From Autumnicola lenta (GTDB lineage Bacteria; Bacteroidota; Bacteroidia; Flavobacteriales; Flavobacteriaceae): DNA of 52,226 nucleotides. Location of the stretch: positions 1 to 52,226 of the forward strand of contig NZ_JAVRHO010000024.1 of NCBI RefSeq assembly GCF_031846515.1. The letters run 5' to 3'. The translations under genes were made by a program, and so were the position numbers. Below the pieces are notes generated by a model that saw only the letters and a list, made by a program, of their open reading frames with translations, made no database searches and was not told the DNA's origin. Of this stretch, positions 27,638 through 36,502 are shown piece by piece. Positions within the stretch are counted from its first letter, which is position 1. Every line of letters starts with the position of its first letter.

Positions 27638-28831
27638 ATGTGGCAGTATAATTTAAAGAGGATCTTAGTTTTTATAGCAAAAAGAATATGTTTACTGTTC
27701 TTTTTGTTTATAACAGCATGTGTTGAACCTCTGGAAATAGAAGAGGGGAAATTTGAAAGCGCGTTGGTAGTAGAATCTACAATAACCGATGAGTATATCA
27801 CTCAAAAAGTAAAGCTATCTAAAGCTTATCCTCTGGGTGAAGATGGACCTTTTGCAGAAGTTGGTGCTACAGTAGAAGTAACAGATAACAACGGGAACAC
27901 CTATCCTTTTACTGAAGAAGAAAATGGAATTTATCTTTCCACCCGGCCTTTTGCTGTAGAGCCTGGAATAACTTATCAGTTACAGGTTAGTACATCCAAT
28001 GGAAAGTCATATAATTCAGAAACGGTTATACTTCCTGGAGGTACAGTACCTATAGCAGAAGTCTATGCCACTCCAACGAATTATCAGGGAGAGGATGGGA
28101 TAGGCCTTATAGTTAATACCCAGACTGGAGAAGAAGTAAGTTATTATAAATATGAATATGAAGAAACTTATAAAGTTGTTTCCCGCTTTCCTAAGAACAG
28201 AGAATTTATACTTAATGATGATGGCGAGCCGGAATTAGTTTTAAAGACATATGAAGACGAGATCTGTTATAATACTGTTGCCTCCAATAGTGTTGTGTTA
28301 AGGAACACAAGTAATCTTTCTTTTAACACTGAAGATGGATTTATTATAAGGTTTCTTGCCAGCGATAATCCTATTCTGGCTTACAGGTACAGCATACTGG
28401 TAAAACAATTTTCACTTACCCCCGAAGCTTATAGATTTTATGAAACTTTGCAAAATTTATCAGAATCTGAGAACATTTTTTCTCAGGTACAACCCGGCTT
28501 ATTAAAAGGGAATATTGTTACAGAAGATCAAGAAGATGAAGTCGTTATCGGGTATTTTTCTGTAGCTTCCGTTTCTGAAAAAAGAACGTTTTTTAGCTAT
28601 TCAGATTACTATGATCCTTCAGCAGGTCGTCCCGTTCTTACCTCTTATTGTGATACAATCTACGATCCTCCGCGTGAAGAGTTAATTCAGTTAATTGAAA
28701 ATGGCGGATATCTATTTTATGCTGATGATCCGGTGCCTTTCGCTCCTCCTATTTACACGCTAATGTGGGCCCAATGTATCGATTGCAGAAGGTTGGGCAG
28801 CAATGAGGTTCCTGAATTTTGGGTAGAATAA
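27638..28831 (+). CDS. DUF4249 family outer membrane lipoprotein
   Basis: 397 residues. Lipoprotein signal LLFFLFITAC (Cys ~28). 'LVVESTITDEYITQKVKLSKAYPLG', 'VGATVEVTDNNGNTYPF' and 'YQLQVSTSNGKSYNS' are typical of the Bacteroidota DUF4249 family, which almost always follows an STN-type TonB receptor. The C terminus ends with a Cys-x-x-Cys cluster (QCIDCRR), and two further Cys (CYNTVA, SYCDTIYD) may form disulfides. Begins 5 bp after the receptor stop. Confidence 0.85.
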   Translation: MWQYNLKRILVFIAKRICLLFFLFITACVEPLEIEEGKFESALVVESTITDEYITQKVKLSKAYPLGEDGPFAEVGATVEVTDNNGNTYPFTEEENGIYLSTRPFAVEPGITYQLQVSTSNGKSYNSETVILPGGTVPIAEVYATPTNYQGEDGIGLIVNTQTGEEVSYYKYEYEETYKVVSRFPKNREFILNDDGEPELVLKTYEDEICYNTVASNSVVLRNTSNLSFNTEDGFIIRFLASDNPILAYRYSILVKQFSLTPEAYRFYETLQNLSESENIFSQVQPGLLKGNIVTEDQEDEVVIGYFSVASVSEKRTFFSYSDYYDPSAGRPVLTSYCDTIYDPPREELIQLIENGGYLFYADDPVPFAPPIYTLMWAQCIDCRRLGSNEVPEFWVE

Positions 28832-28838
28832 AAGTTAT

Positions 28839-30623
28839 ATGAAAAGAGAATTCTATTGTTTTATATTAATGGTTTTGCTGCAGGGAGATTTTCTGCACAG
28901 CCAGGTTAAATCTGATCAGGAAGTACTGCGTTTAGCCAACACTATTCCGCAGGAAAAGATGTTTGTTCATTATAACACCAGTGTAGGTATCGCGGGGGAA
29001 AGTTTGAGATATAAACTCTACGCCATAAGTGAAGCCACTAATAAGCTAATTAGTATTAGCAAGCTTGGATATGTGGAAATAATAGGAAAGAATGATATTG
29101 TTCTTTTTCAGCAAAAAATTAAACTGGAAAATGGTAGTGGGTACGGTGATTTTTTTATTCCGGTGAATGTAAAATCAGGTAATTATAAGATTATAGCCTA
29201 TACACATTGGATGAAAAATAAAGGTGAGGAGAATTATTTCAAAGGAGATTTGGCTATTATTAATCCTTATTCAGAAGATCAAACTGCGATTATAGGTTCT
29301 ATAGAAGAAAGTGATTCTTCAACTCACAGCGAAAAGAGCTTTCAAATCCTACCTGAAAGTACAGCTAAAAATTCTTTAGCAAGTATTTCCACTTCTGCTA
29401 AAAATTATGGAAAACGGGAAAAAGTTTTAGTGAATATAGATCTTCAAGTTGCAGATGCGGCATCAGGAAGTTATTCTATGCTTGTAAGGAAACTAGATAC
29501 ATTTGATAAGCCACAGCGCCCCAATGCTGATAACTGGAGTTTAAATGAACCCTCAAAAAAATTAGTTCAAGAATTTAAGGAAGGAAAATATTTTCCGGAA
29601 ATAAGGGGGGAGATTTTGAAAGGCAAAATCCTTAGCAGAGCGTCTGCCAATGTTTCAGTGAACAACAAGGTTCTAGCCTTGTCTATACCAGGCAGGAACG
29701 ATATTTTAAAATTTGCAAAAACAGATGATGATGGTAAATTCCATTTTATTTTAGACGTTTCTGAGTCAGGCGGAGAAAGTGCCGTGCTTCAGGTAATGGA
29801 TATGGACGTGGAAGATTTTGACATTCGGTTGAATGAAAAATTTACTCAGAATTATAAAAATCTCGAGTTTAGTAATTTCCGTTTCAAACCAGAAATGGAA
29901 GAATGGCTAAAAGAAAGAAGTATTTACAATCAAATAGAAAATTCCTATTTGATTGTAAAATCAGATGAAATTATCTCCTCTTCTCAAGATCTGCCTTTTT
30001 ACGGAGAAATGACAGAGATTTATGATCTTGATGATTATACCAGGTTTCAAACAGTTAAAGAAACTTTTGTTGAAATTATCAAGTTCGGTTCTATAAAAAA
30101 AGGGAATGATGGCAAAAATCATTTTGAAGTACGAAGTTACAGAACTTCACTCAGTTCCGGACTACCTACATTACTTTTAGTAGATGGATTACTAATACAA
30201 AACCATGAGGAATTCATGGATTTCGACTCACGTAAAATTGATAAAATTGGAATCCTGCGGGATAAATATTACTTAGGACCTTTAGTTTTTCAGGGGGTAA
30301 TTACCATAGAAACCAAGCAGCAGGATTACTTCTTATCAGTTAACCAGGACCTTATTTTGGAGAAAGGAACTTTAAAAACTTCTCCTGAAAAAACATATTT
30401 CTCTCCCGATTATGAAGTTTCCCGGCAAGAAAAGATTCCGGATTTTAGATATGAATTGTATTGGAATCCGGATGTGAAAGTGAAGAAAGAGGATCAACCT
30501 ATAGAATTTTATACTTCTGATGTTTCTGGAACTTTTCTCATTACTTTAGAAGGATTTACCGGAGAGGGGAAACCGGTTTCAGCTAGTAAAACTATAAAAG
30601 TTCTAGAAAGTGAAGACCTTTAA
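28839..30623 (+). CDS. Secreted protein with macroglobulin-like (MG2) N terminus
   Basis: 594 residues with a signal peptide (to ~21, LHSQ). The segment 'IPQEKMFVHYNTSVGIAGESLRYKLYA' and 'NGSGYGDFFIPVNVKSGNYKIIAYTHWMKN' resembles the MG2 domain of alpha-2-macroglobulin-like proteins, here without a thioester or bait region. Later 'EIRGEILKGKILSRASANVSVNNKVL...DDDGKFHFILD' looks like another beta-sandwich. The length is much shorter than full macroglobulins. Starts 7 bp after DUF4249, closing a four-gene operon. It may be a periplasmic or surface scaffold for the receptor; exact function unknown. Confidence 0.75.
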   Translation: MKREFYCFILMVLLQGDFLHSQVKSDQEVLRLANTIPQEKMFVHYNTSVGIAGESLRYKLYAISEATNKLISISKLGYVEIIGKNDIVLFQQKIKLENGSGYGDFFIPVNVKSGNYKIIAYTHWMKNKGEENYFKGDLAIINPYSEDQTAIIGSIEESDSSTHSEKSFQILPESTAKNSLASISTSAKNYGKREKVLVNIDLQVADAASGSYSMLVRKLDTFDKPQRPNADNWSLNEPSKKLVQEFKEGKYFPEIRGEILKGKILSRASANVSVNNKVLALSIPGRNDILKFAKTDDDGKFHFILDVSESGGESAVLQVMDMDVEDFDIRLNEKFTQNYKNLEFSNFRFKPEMEEWLKERSIYNQIENSYLIVKSDEIISSSQDLPFYGEMTEIYDLDDYTRFQTVKETFVEIIKFGSIKKGNDGKNHFEVRSYRTSLSSGLPTLLLVDGLLIQNHEEFMDFDSRKIDKIGILRDKYYLGPLVFQGVITIETKQQDYFLSVNQDLILEKGTLKTSPEKTYFSPDYEVSRQEKIPDFRYELYWNPDVKVKKEDQPIEFYTSDVSGTFLITLEGFTGEGKPVSASKTIKVLESEDL

Positions 30624-30740
30624 AAGCTCAAATAAATTTAAACTTCTGCATTTTCTTATACCTTAAGCATATACTATTTTTAGGCACAAAAATTTTCGAA
30701 GATTTTTTATATAATACATCGTATTTAAAGAAGACAAAAT

Positions 30741-31349
30741 TTATAACTCTCCAGAATTTGGGCCGTTAAGAAGTTGCTCCGGACTCAATTCTTCCTGTAT
30801 TCCCCTTAATTTTTGATCTCCAAAATCTTCATCCCGCACGTCCCAGTACAATTCTATATAAACACTGTCAGGATCATAAAAGTAAAGCGACCAGCTAATC
30901 TGGTTATCCTTAAGTTCGGGATTTAAGTTTTCCCTTTCCAGGTTTTGATAATATTCCGCAAGTTTTTCGCGGCTGTTCAGCTTAAATGCCAATTGTTGAA
31001 GGTACCTTTTACTGGTGGCAATTCTTTCCTGCAAACCTTCCTTTAGAACCAGTTCGTGGTGACTTTCCGTAGCACTTAAGAAAATACGCTTTTTGCCGTT
31101 ATAACTGGCTTCTTCATTGGTTCTCATATTCAGAATATCTTCATAAAAACGCTGTGATTTTTGCAAATCAGAAACCTGGAGTACAATATGCCCAATTTGC
31201 TGATCGTTTGATGCTTCGGAAGAAGTGTTATCGTCTTTAGAAACATTTTTACGGTCGTTACAAGAGCTGAAAGCAAGTGCAGTAAAAATAAAAATTATTC
31301 CTCTAAAAAGTTGAAGATGTAGTTTTAGGTGTTTGGAAAGTGGTTTCAT
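30741..31349 (-). CDS. VOC (glyoxalase-fold) lipoprotein
   Basis: 202 residues. Signal with lipobox ALAFSSC (Cys ~30), then a low-complexity linker. 'IGHIVLQVSDLQKSQRFYEDILNMRTNEEA' and 'LAFKLNSREKLAEYYQNLERENLN', followed by 'SLYFYDPDSVYIELYWD', form a VOC/glyoxalase module with metal-binding-type His and Glu. Most VOC proteins are cytosolic; an exported lipoprotein form is less usual. Substrate unknown. Monocistronic, convergent with the MG2-like gene. Confidence 0.8.
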   Translation of the reverse strand: MKPLSKHLKLHLQLFRGIIFIFTALAFSSCNDRKNVSKDDNTSSEASNDQQIGHIVLQVSDLQKSQRFYEDILNMRTNEEASYNGKKRIFLSATESHHELVLKEGLQERIATSKRYLQQLAFKLNSREKLAEYYQNLERENLNPELKDNQISWSLYFYDPDSVYIELYWDVRDEDFGDQKLRGIQEELSPEQLLNGPNSGEL

Positions 31350-31564
31350 AACTTCTTCTTTTTAAAAAGGTAGCAAAAAATTAATCTCCATCATATTTAA
31401 AAAGGAATTTTCTGATTTGGACTTCATTTTAATAGAAACCTGAAGCTTTTCTCAATATTTAACTAAATTGCCCTCAGCTCCTGAAGCCTTCTAAAGGTTT
31501 GGAATATGAAAAATCAAATAATCCAACTGCTGCTTTCCTGATAAGTTAGCACTAAAATGTTAAT

Positions 31565-32896
31565 ATGAAGAAGATTTTTACCTGGTCCATAAGTGCCGCA
31601 TTAGCGGGCTTTCTTTTTGGTTTTGATACGGTTGTAATTTCAGGAGCAGATCAGCAGCTCCAGGAATTATGGGGCACAACAGATGCTTTTCATGGCTCTG
31701 TAGTAATAGGAATGGCCCTTTGGGGAACTGTGGTGGGAGCTCTTTTTGGAGGTTTTCCAACAAACAGGTTTGGGAGAAAAAATACACTATTGGTAATAGG
31801 TTTACTCTATTTTGTGTCCGCACTTGGTTCTGCGATGGTAAACGATCCCATTTCCTTTGCTGTTTTCAGGTTTATTGGCGGTTTGGGAGTAGGGGCTTCC
31901 ACTATCGCAGCTCCTGCCTATGTCTCAGAAATTGCTCCTCAGGAAAACCGGGGTCGGTTGGTATCTTTATATCAATTTAATATCGTACTCGGAATATTAG
32001 TAGCTTTTTTTTCAAATTATCTGCTAAGAAATACCGGGGAAGAACCCTGGCGCTGGATGGTGGGTGTAGAGGCTATTCCTGCGGTGGTTTATATGATCTT
32101 TGTTTTCTTTATTCCAAAAAGTCCGAGGTGGCTTATCTCGCGCTCAAGAGACAAAGAGGCAATGGAAGTGCTTCAAATTATCGATCCAACTTACAATGTA
32201 GAGGCAAAAATGAAGGAGATAAAATCCCAGTCTGAAGCAGAAGCAAAGGGGGAAAATATCTTCATGAAGAAATATCGCTTTCCTTTGATCCTTGCTTTTC
32301 TTATCGCTTTTTTCAACCAGTTATCAGGTATTAATGCTTTTTTATATTACGCTCCACGAATATTTGAATCTGCCGGCCTTGGAGAAAGTACAGCGCTTTT
32401 GAGCAGCATTGGAGTTGGCGTTGTAAATTTACTTTTCACCCTTCTTGGTGTGTTTTTAATAGATCGGGTAGGTAGAAAGAAGCTGATGCTGGTTGGCTCG
32501 ATTGGCTACATAATTTCCCTGTCTCTGGTAGCAGCAGCTTTCTTTCTGGACTGGCAGGGATTATACGTGCCACTGTTTTTATTCATTTTTATAGCAGCCC
32601 ATGCCATAGGACAGGGAGCGGTAATATGGGTTTTTATTTCTGAAATCTTCCCGAACCATCTTCGGGCTTCAGGCCAGGCATTTGGATCTTCCACCCACTG
32701 GTTGCTGGCTGCCGCAATTCCTTCAGTCTTTCCGCTTCTTATTTCTGCGGTAGGGCCGGGGTTTGTTTTTTCAATCTTTACTTTTATGATGATTCTGCAG
32801 TTATTTTTCGTAATTTTTATGATGCCCGAAACTAAAGGAAAGTCGCTGGAAGAACTTGGCAAAGAACTTTCCCTTGGCACATCGAATAGGAAGTAA
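31565..32896 (+). CDS. Sugar porter (MFS, GLUT/XylE family)
   Basis: 443 residues with 12 membrane segments. Sugar-porter signatures: 'GALFGGFPTNRFGRKNTLL', 'RFIGGLGVGASTIAAPAYVSEIAPQENRGRL', 'PKSPRWLISR', 'QLSGINAFLYYAPRIFE', 'DRVGRKKLML' and 'PETKGKSLEELG'. It should import a hexose or pentose by proton symport or facilitated diffusion. The PfkB kinase gene follows 84 bp downstream, suggesting uptake and phosphorylation of a free sugar such as fructose. Confidence 0.93.
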   Translation: MKKIFTWSISAALAGFLFGFDTVVISGADQQLQELWGTTDAFHGSVVIGMALWGTVVGALFGGFPTNRFGRKNTLLVIGLLYFVSALGSAMVNDPISFAVFRFIGGLGVGASTIAAPAYVSEIAPQENRGRLVSLYQFNIVLGILVAFFSNYLLRNTGEEPWRWMVGVEAIPAVVYMIFVFFIPKSPRWLISRSRDKEAMEVLQIIDPTYNVEAKMKEIKSQSEAEAKGENIFMKKYRFPLILAFLIAFFNQLSGINAFLYYAPRIFESAGLGESTALLSSIGVGVVNLLFTLLGVFLIDRVGRKKLMLVGSIGYIISLSLVAAAFFLDWQGLYVPLFLFIFIAAHAIGQGAVIWVFISEIFPNHLRASGQAFGSSTHWLLAAAIPSVFPLLISAVGPGFVFSIFTFMMILQLFFVIFMMPETKGKSLEELGKELSLGTSNRK

Positions 32897-32916
32897 CCAA
32901 CTTAAGTGTAGTGCCT

Positions 32917-32935
32917 AAAATGTCAATTTTCGACC
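32917..32935 (-). repeat. Dispersed intergenic element core
   Basis: AAAATGTCAATTTTCGACC on the plus strand; sits in the 84-bp gap between the sugar porter and the fructokinase gene. Confidence 0.6.
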
Positions 32936-32980
32936 GTAAGTAATGAAATCAAAGAAATTTTCCGATTAAAATTGAACAAG

Positions 32981-33877
32981 ATGAAACAGGATATAAAAGC
33001 AATTTGTTTTGGAGAGGTTCTATGGGATGTATTTCCAGATGAAGAACGTATTGGCGGTGCGCCCCTTAATGTAGCTTCCCGTTTAAGTAGCTTCGGAATC
33101 AATACCGAAATTATAAGCCGGGTTGGAAACGATAAAAAAGGGGAAAAGCTTATTTCGTACTTGAAATCCAATAATATTGAAGTGAAAAACATTGCCAAAG
33201 ATGAAAAATATCCTACCGGAGTGGTCAATGTGAGCCTTTCTTCAGGTGGATCTGCAACTTACGAAATTGCCTATCCGGTGGCGTGGGATAAAATTGCTAT
33301 TTCCGAAGAAATTATACGTTCTGTAAGAGAAGCCGACGTGTTTATCTTCGGAAGTTTGGTTTGCCGGGACAAGGTTAGCCGCAACACGCTTTTTGAACTT
33401 TTGCCGGAAGCAAAACTGAAGGTTTTAGATATTAACTTAAGGCCGCCACACTATGAAAATGAGGTTTTACAGAAGCTGATTGCGCAGGCCGATATTATCA
33501 AATTTAACGATGACGAGCTATTTGAAATTGCAGAAATGATGGGTTCTCCTTTTAATTCCCTGGAGCAAAACCTTAGTTTTATTTCTGAAAAAACTTCGGC
33601 ACGCTCCATTTGTGTAACCAAAGGGCAGCATGGAGCAGTTTTTTTAACAGAGGGCAAATTGTACTATAACAGCGGATTTCAAACTAAAGTGAAAGATACT
33701 GTAGGTGCCGGAGATTCTTTTCTGGCGACTTTAATCGCAAAAGTTTTGATAGGGGAAAACCCGCAAAAGGCATTAGATTATGCCTGTGCCGTTGGAGCAT
33801 TGGTGGCAGGAAAAGAAGGTGCAAATCCAGAGTTGTCCACTGCCGATATTGAGACTTTTGTAAATCCGAAAGAGTAA
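32981..33877 (+). CDS. PfkB-family carbohydrate kinase (probable fructokinase)
   Basis: 298 residues from ATG 32981; an in-frame TTG nine bases upstream is less likely. It phosphorylates a sugar with ATP in the cytoplasm. PfkB hallmarks: 'GEVLWDVFPDEERIGGAPLNVASRLSSFG' (substrate), and 'VKDTVGAGDSFLATLIAK' with the catalytic Asp. 'VLDINLRPPHY' is typical of the fructokinase branch. The neighbour is a sugar porter. Substrate specificity (fructose) is inferred from similarity to bacterial fructokinases. Confidence 0.85.
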   Translation: MKQDIKAICFGEVLWDVFPDEERIGGAPLNVASRLSSFGINTEIISRVGNDKKGEKLISYLKSNNIEVKNIAKDEKYPTGVVNVSLSSGGSATYEIAYPVAWDKIAISEEIIRSVREADVFIFGSLVCRDKVSRNTLFELLPEAKLKVLDINLRPPHYENEVLQKLIAQADIIKFNDDELFEIAEMMGSPFNSLEQNLSFISEKTSARSICVTKGQHGAVFLTEGKLYYNSGFQTKVKDTVGAGDSFLATLIAKVLIGENPQKALDYACAVGALVAGKEGANPELSTADIETFVNPKE

Positions 33878-33879
33878 AC

Positions 33880-33974
33880 TGCTTCGGGGCAAGCCCACGA
33901 AGCATTAAGAAGAAATAATTTTCAATTTCGAGGCAAGCCCCGGAGCATTAAAATCTCGATTATCGAGTAAAATT
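33880..33974. repeat. Two diverged palindromic units behind the kinase gene
   Basis: TGCTTCGGGGCAAGCCCACG, then AAGCATTAA (33880-33907) and a related GAGGCAAGCCCCGGAGCATTAA (~33930-33952) followed by the small palindrome CTCGATTATCGAG (33955-33967). TGCTTCG/CGAAGCA forms a 7-bp stem, so the first unit may help to end transcription. This kind of unit recurs between flavobacterial genes. Confidence 0.55.
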
Positions 33975-33988
33975 AGTTATTTTTCAAC

Positions 33989-34909
33989 TTAAGGGGATTT
34001 TTCGGGAACATCAGTAAAAAATCGTAAATGATCTGAAGCTAACTTTATTTTGAATTTACTTCCGAAGTAATCAGAAATAAGGGTGTCGTCAACATGAACC
34101 CTGGAACCGCTACATTTGAGGTTGGCTTTTTGCACCGGCAGCACAGTAACAATTTTTTCCAGATCTGCATGACAGGCTTTATTTTCTATAAGTTTTCTAA
34201 TGTATCCCTCCAGGTCTTTTCTCTTTTCTTCGGGAATTAAAACCAAATCGAAATGATCATCTGCCGGATGGGCATTTGGAGCCAGTGTAAAATTTGGGCC
34301 TATAAGTTTAATGTTCATGATTTCCACAAGCAAAAAGACACCTTTTATTTTGAAGCCACTGGTCTTGATCTTTGCCTTTTTTGGCTTGTAACTTTTTAGA
34401 ATTTCAAGAAGTACTTGCAGGGTTTGCTTCAGTTTTTCGTCAGGATCATCGGGAGAATCTCTCTTTTTCATTTCTGAAATTAACTTTGGAAATATTCCGA
34501 AGCCAAAACTTTCTAAAAAGAAGTCTTTTTTTACTGTACTTTTAATCTTTCCGTAGCTAAAGTTGGTAGTTTTTCTATTTAGATCTATCTCATGATGCTC
34601 TTTATTTTGCGCAACATTAAGTACTTTAGAAATATTGTTTGCAGTCCCTAAAGGCATTAAATGAAGGGGCACCATATGCGAAGGATCTTTTTTAATGAGA
34701 TTTTTTGCCAGTTTTCGCACAGTACCATCACCTCCGGCCAGTAAAATAGCATCGGTTTCCTGAAGGTCAAGCTGTTTCTTCCAAAACACATAGTCGGTAG
34801 AAACGTATTGGGCGCGATAACCGGAAGCCTCTATAATTTCTATCAACTCTTCCTTATTATGTTCGCCGCTACCAGCAGTGGGATTATGAACTATTTGTAC
34901 CATCTTCAT
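33989..34909 (-). CDS. Diacylglycerol kinase-like lipid kinase (DgkB/YegS family)
   Basis: I chose ATG at 34907-34909 (MKMVQIVHNP); the frame reaches 10 codons further but family members start near this Met. 306 residues. 'HNPTAGSGEHNKEEL' and 'ILLAGGDGTVRKLAKNLI' (nucleotide-binding GGDGT), then 'LHLMPLGTANNISKVLNV', define the DAGK catalytic domain; the rest is the beta-rich C-terminal domain (APNAHPADDHFDLVLIP). It likely phosphorylates a lipid; the substrate cannot be fixed. Confidence 0.88.
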   Translation of the reverse strand: MKMVQIVHNPTAGSGEHNKEELIEIIEASGYRAQYVSTDYVFWKKQLDLQETDAILLAGGDGTVRKLAKNLIKKDPSHMVPLHLMPLGTANNISKVLNVAQNKEHHEIDLNRKTTNFSYGKIKSTVKKDFFLESFGFGIFPKLISEMKKRDSPDDPDEKLKQTLQVLLEILKSYKPKKAKIKTSGFKIKGVFLLVEIMNIKLIGPNFTLAPNAHPADDHFDLVLIPEEKRKDLEGYIRKLIENKACHADLEKIVTVLPVQKANLKCSGSRVHVDDTLISDYFGSKFKIKLASDHLRFFTDVPEKSP

Positions 34910-35120
34910 GTGCAGAGATTTAAGAATAAAGTTAATCACAAATTTTGTCTCTACTTTCAGATTAACGATAACTTAAGATTGAAAAAATAATCTTTAAGAA
35001 TAAATGTTAGCCTCCTGTTATAAGAACTATAAAGTTTATCGGTTTTCAGAAATAAAGGCTAAAGAAAACATTGGTTTTTGTAATTTAAAGTAGAAGAACC
35101 TAAACCAAAAATTTGAAATT

Positions 35121-35852
35121 ATGAAAATACTGGTAACCAATGACGACGGAATTTATAGTCCGGGTCTTTCCTGCCTGGCACATGCAGCAGCAAAATATGG
35201 TGAAGTAATTGTTATGGCTCCAGATGTGGAGCAATCTTCTATGGGACAGGCGATAACTTCGGGAAAACCCATTACCTATAAAAAATCGCCTATTCACTTT
35301 GAAGGAATAGAAGCTTACCGTGTAAGTGGAACTCCTGCAGATTGTGTCGCACTTGGCGCTCACTTATTTGAAGACATAGATTTGGTGCTTTCGGGTATTA
35401 ACATAGGCTCAAATTTGGGAAATTCCGCATGGCACTCAGGAACCCTTTCCGCAGCAAGACAAGCTGTTCTTTTTGATATAAGGGGGATTGCATTAAGCGT
35501 TTCAGTAGGAGAAGAGGATACAGATTTTGAGGCGCTGGAGCCTTTCGTTTCTGATACTCTTAAAGAAGTGGTGCACGAAAAGGAACGTAAACTGCTCAAT
35601 ATTAACTTTCCCAGATCTCCTGAAGGTGAAATCCTGTGGACCCACCAATCTGTAAGACATTATGATGGTAAGGTAATAGCCAATAAAGATCCCATGGGAA
35701 GGCAGCATTACTGGTTTACCGTAGTACAGATTGAAGAAGTTGAAGAAGGGACAGATCGCTGGGCGGTAAGGCATGGCAAAACCAGTATTACCCCAATGAT
35801 CCTGGACCTTACCGATCATAACTATTTAAACGAAAGAAAAAGAGATAAATAG
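35121..35852 (+). CDS. surE: 5'-nucleotidase SurE
   Basis: 243 residues. Metal-dependent nucleoside monophosphate phosphatase of the cytoplasm. Motifs: 'ILVTNDDGIYSPGL' (Asp-Asp metal ligands), 'MAPDVEQSSMGQAIT' (Ser ligand), 'VSGTPADCVALG', 'LVLSGINIGSNLG' (Asn ligand), 'SGTLSAARQAV'. Monocistronic. Confidence 0.95.
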   Translation: MKILVTNDDGIYSPGLSCLAHAAAKYGEVIVMAPDVEQSSMGQAITSGKPITYKKSPIHFEGIEAYRVSGTPADCVALGAHLFEDIDLVLSGINIGSNLGNSAWHSGTLSAARQAVLFDIRGIALSVSVGEEDTDFEALEPFVSDTLKEVVHEKERKLLNINFPRSPEGEILWTHQSVRHYDGKVIANKDPMGRQHYWFTVVQIEEVEEGTDRWAVRHGKTSITPMILDLTDHNYLNERKRDK

Positions 35853-35954
35853 CAACAGGTTTTTTGAACATAATTGAATTTTGTTTGGTCATGTCCTGCT
35901 AAAGATAAGAACTGCTGCAGAAGAAAAGCCTTTAAGGTTCTGAACGGTACTAAA

Positions 35955-35974
35955 TATCGAAAATTGCCATTTTA
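35955..35974 (+). repeat. Dispersed intergenic element core
   Basis: TATCGAAAATTGCCATTTTA in the 247-bp gap between surE and the metal-efflux operon. Confidence 0.65.
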
Positions 35975-36066
35975 AGACAGGGACCTGATTTTAAAAAATT
36001 GAACCGACGTTCTGATTATCCGGAATCTATATCTGAGTAAATCTGAAGATCTCTAGCGGTAAACGA

Positions 36067-36095
36067 TTTGCTGTTCAAGATAATTTCTATATTTG
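36067..36095 (+). promoter_or_regulatory. Bacteroidota-type promoter of the metal-efflux operon
   Basis: TTTG (36067-36070) and TATATTTG (36088-36095) are exact matches to the -33 TTTG and -7 TAnnTTTG boxes with 17 bp between them. Transcription should start about 36100-36103, at or next to the GTG start of the first gene. Confidence 0.65.
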
Positions 36096-36099
36096 CATT

Positions 36100-36417
36100 G
36101 TGAAAATAGCAGCACTAATACTATCTTTTTACTTTTTAGGACTTAACTTCCTGGATTGTTCAGATGAGCCGCAGACTTCTTCTTCAGATTCTGAGGTTTC
36201 TATAGAAGTTTATGCTGAAAGTGATAATCCGCAAGACTCTTCAGAAGATCTATGTCCTCCTTTCTGCCATTGCCACTGCTGCCATGTGCATGTAGTAAAT
36301 TTGCAATCAACAGAAGTTTCTATTTTTACTCCCGAAATTCTCACTCTTATTTCCACAAGATTGGAAGCACCGGAAAAAGATTTTTCCAGCTCCCTGCTTC
36401 AGCCACCCCGTATTTAA
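36100..36417 (+). CDS. Small Cys/His-rich secreted protein (DUF6660-like), first gene of metal-efflux operon
   Basis: 105 residues with a GTG start; there is no other Met in the chain. Hydrophobic signal (KIAALILSFYFLGLNFL), an acidic Ser-rich stretch, then 'CPPFCHCHCCHVHVV' (five Cys and four His in 15 residues), suited to binding copper, zinc or similar ions. Proteins of this shape precede CusA/CzcA genes in many Bacteroidota and are annotated DUF6660. A likely periplasmic metal chaperone or sensor, by inference. Confidence 0.75.
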   Translation: MKIAALILSFYFLGLNFLDCSDEPQTSSSDSEVSIEVYAESDNPQDSSEDLCPPFCHCHCCHVHVVNLQSTEVSIFTPEILTLISTRLEAPEKDFSSSLLQPPRI

Positions 36418-36502
36418 TTCAGGCCAGGGACACTTATGTCCTGTCGTGAATGACTATTTAAGTTATTCTTCTATTATTTTCTGAATTAAATAAAAATACC
36501 AG

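Noticed and set aside
24873..28831. SusC/SusD polysaccharide utilisation locus
   Set aside because: The receptor has an STN domain and a DUF4249 partner, and there is no SusD or glycoside hydrolase in the operon.
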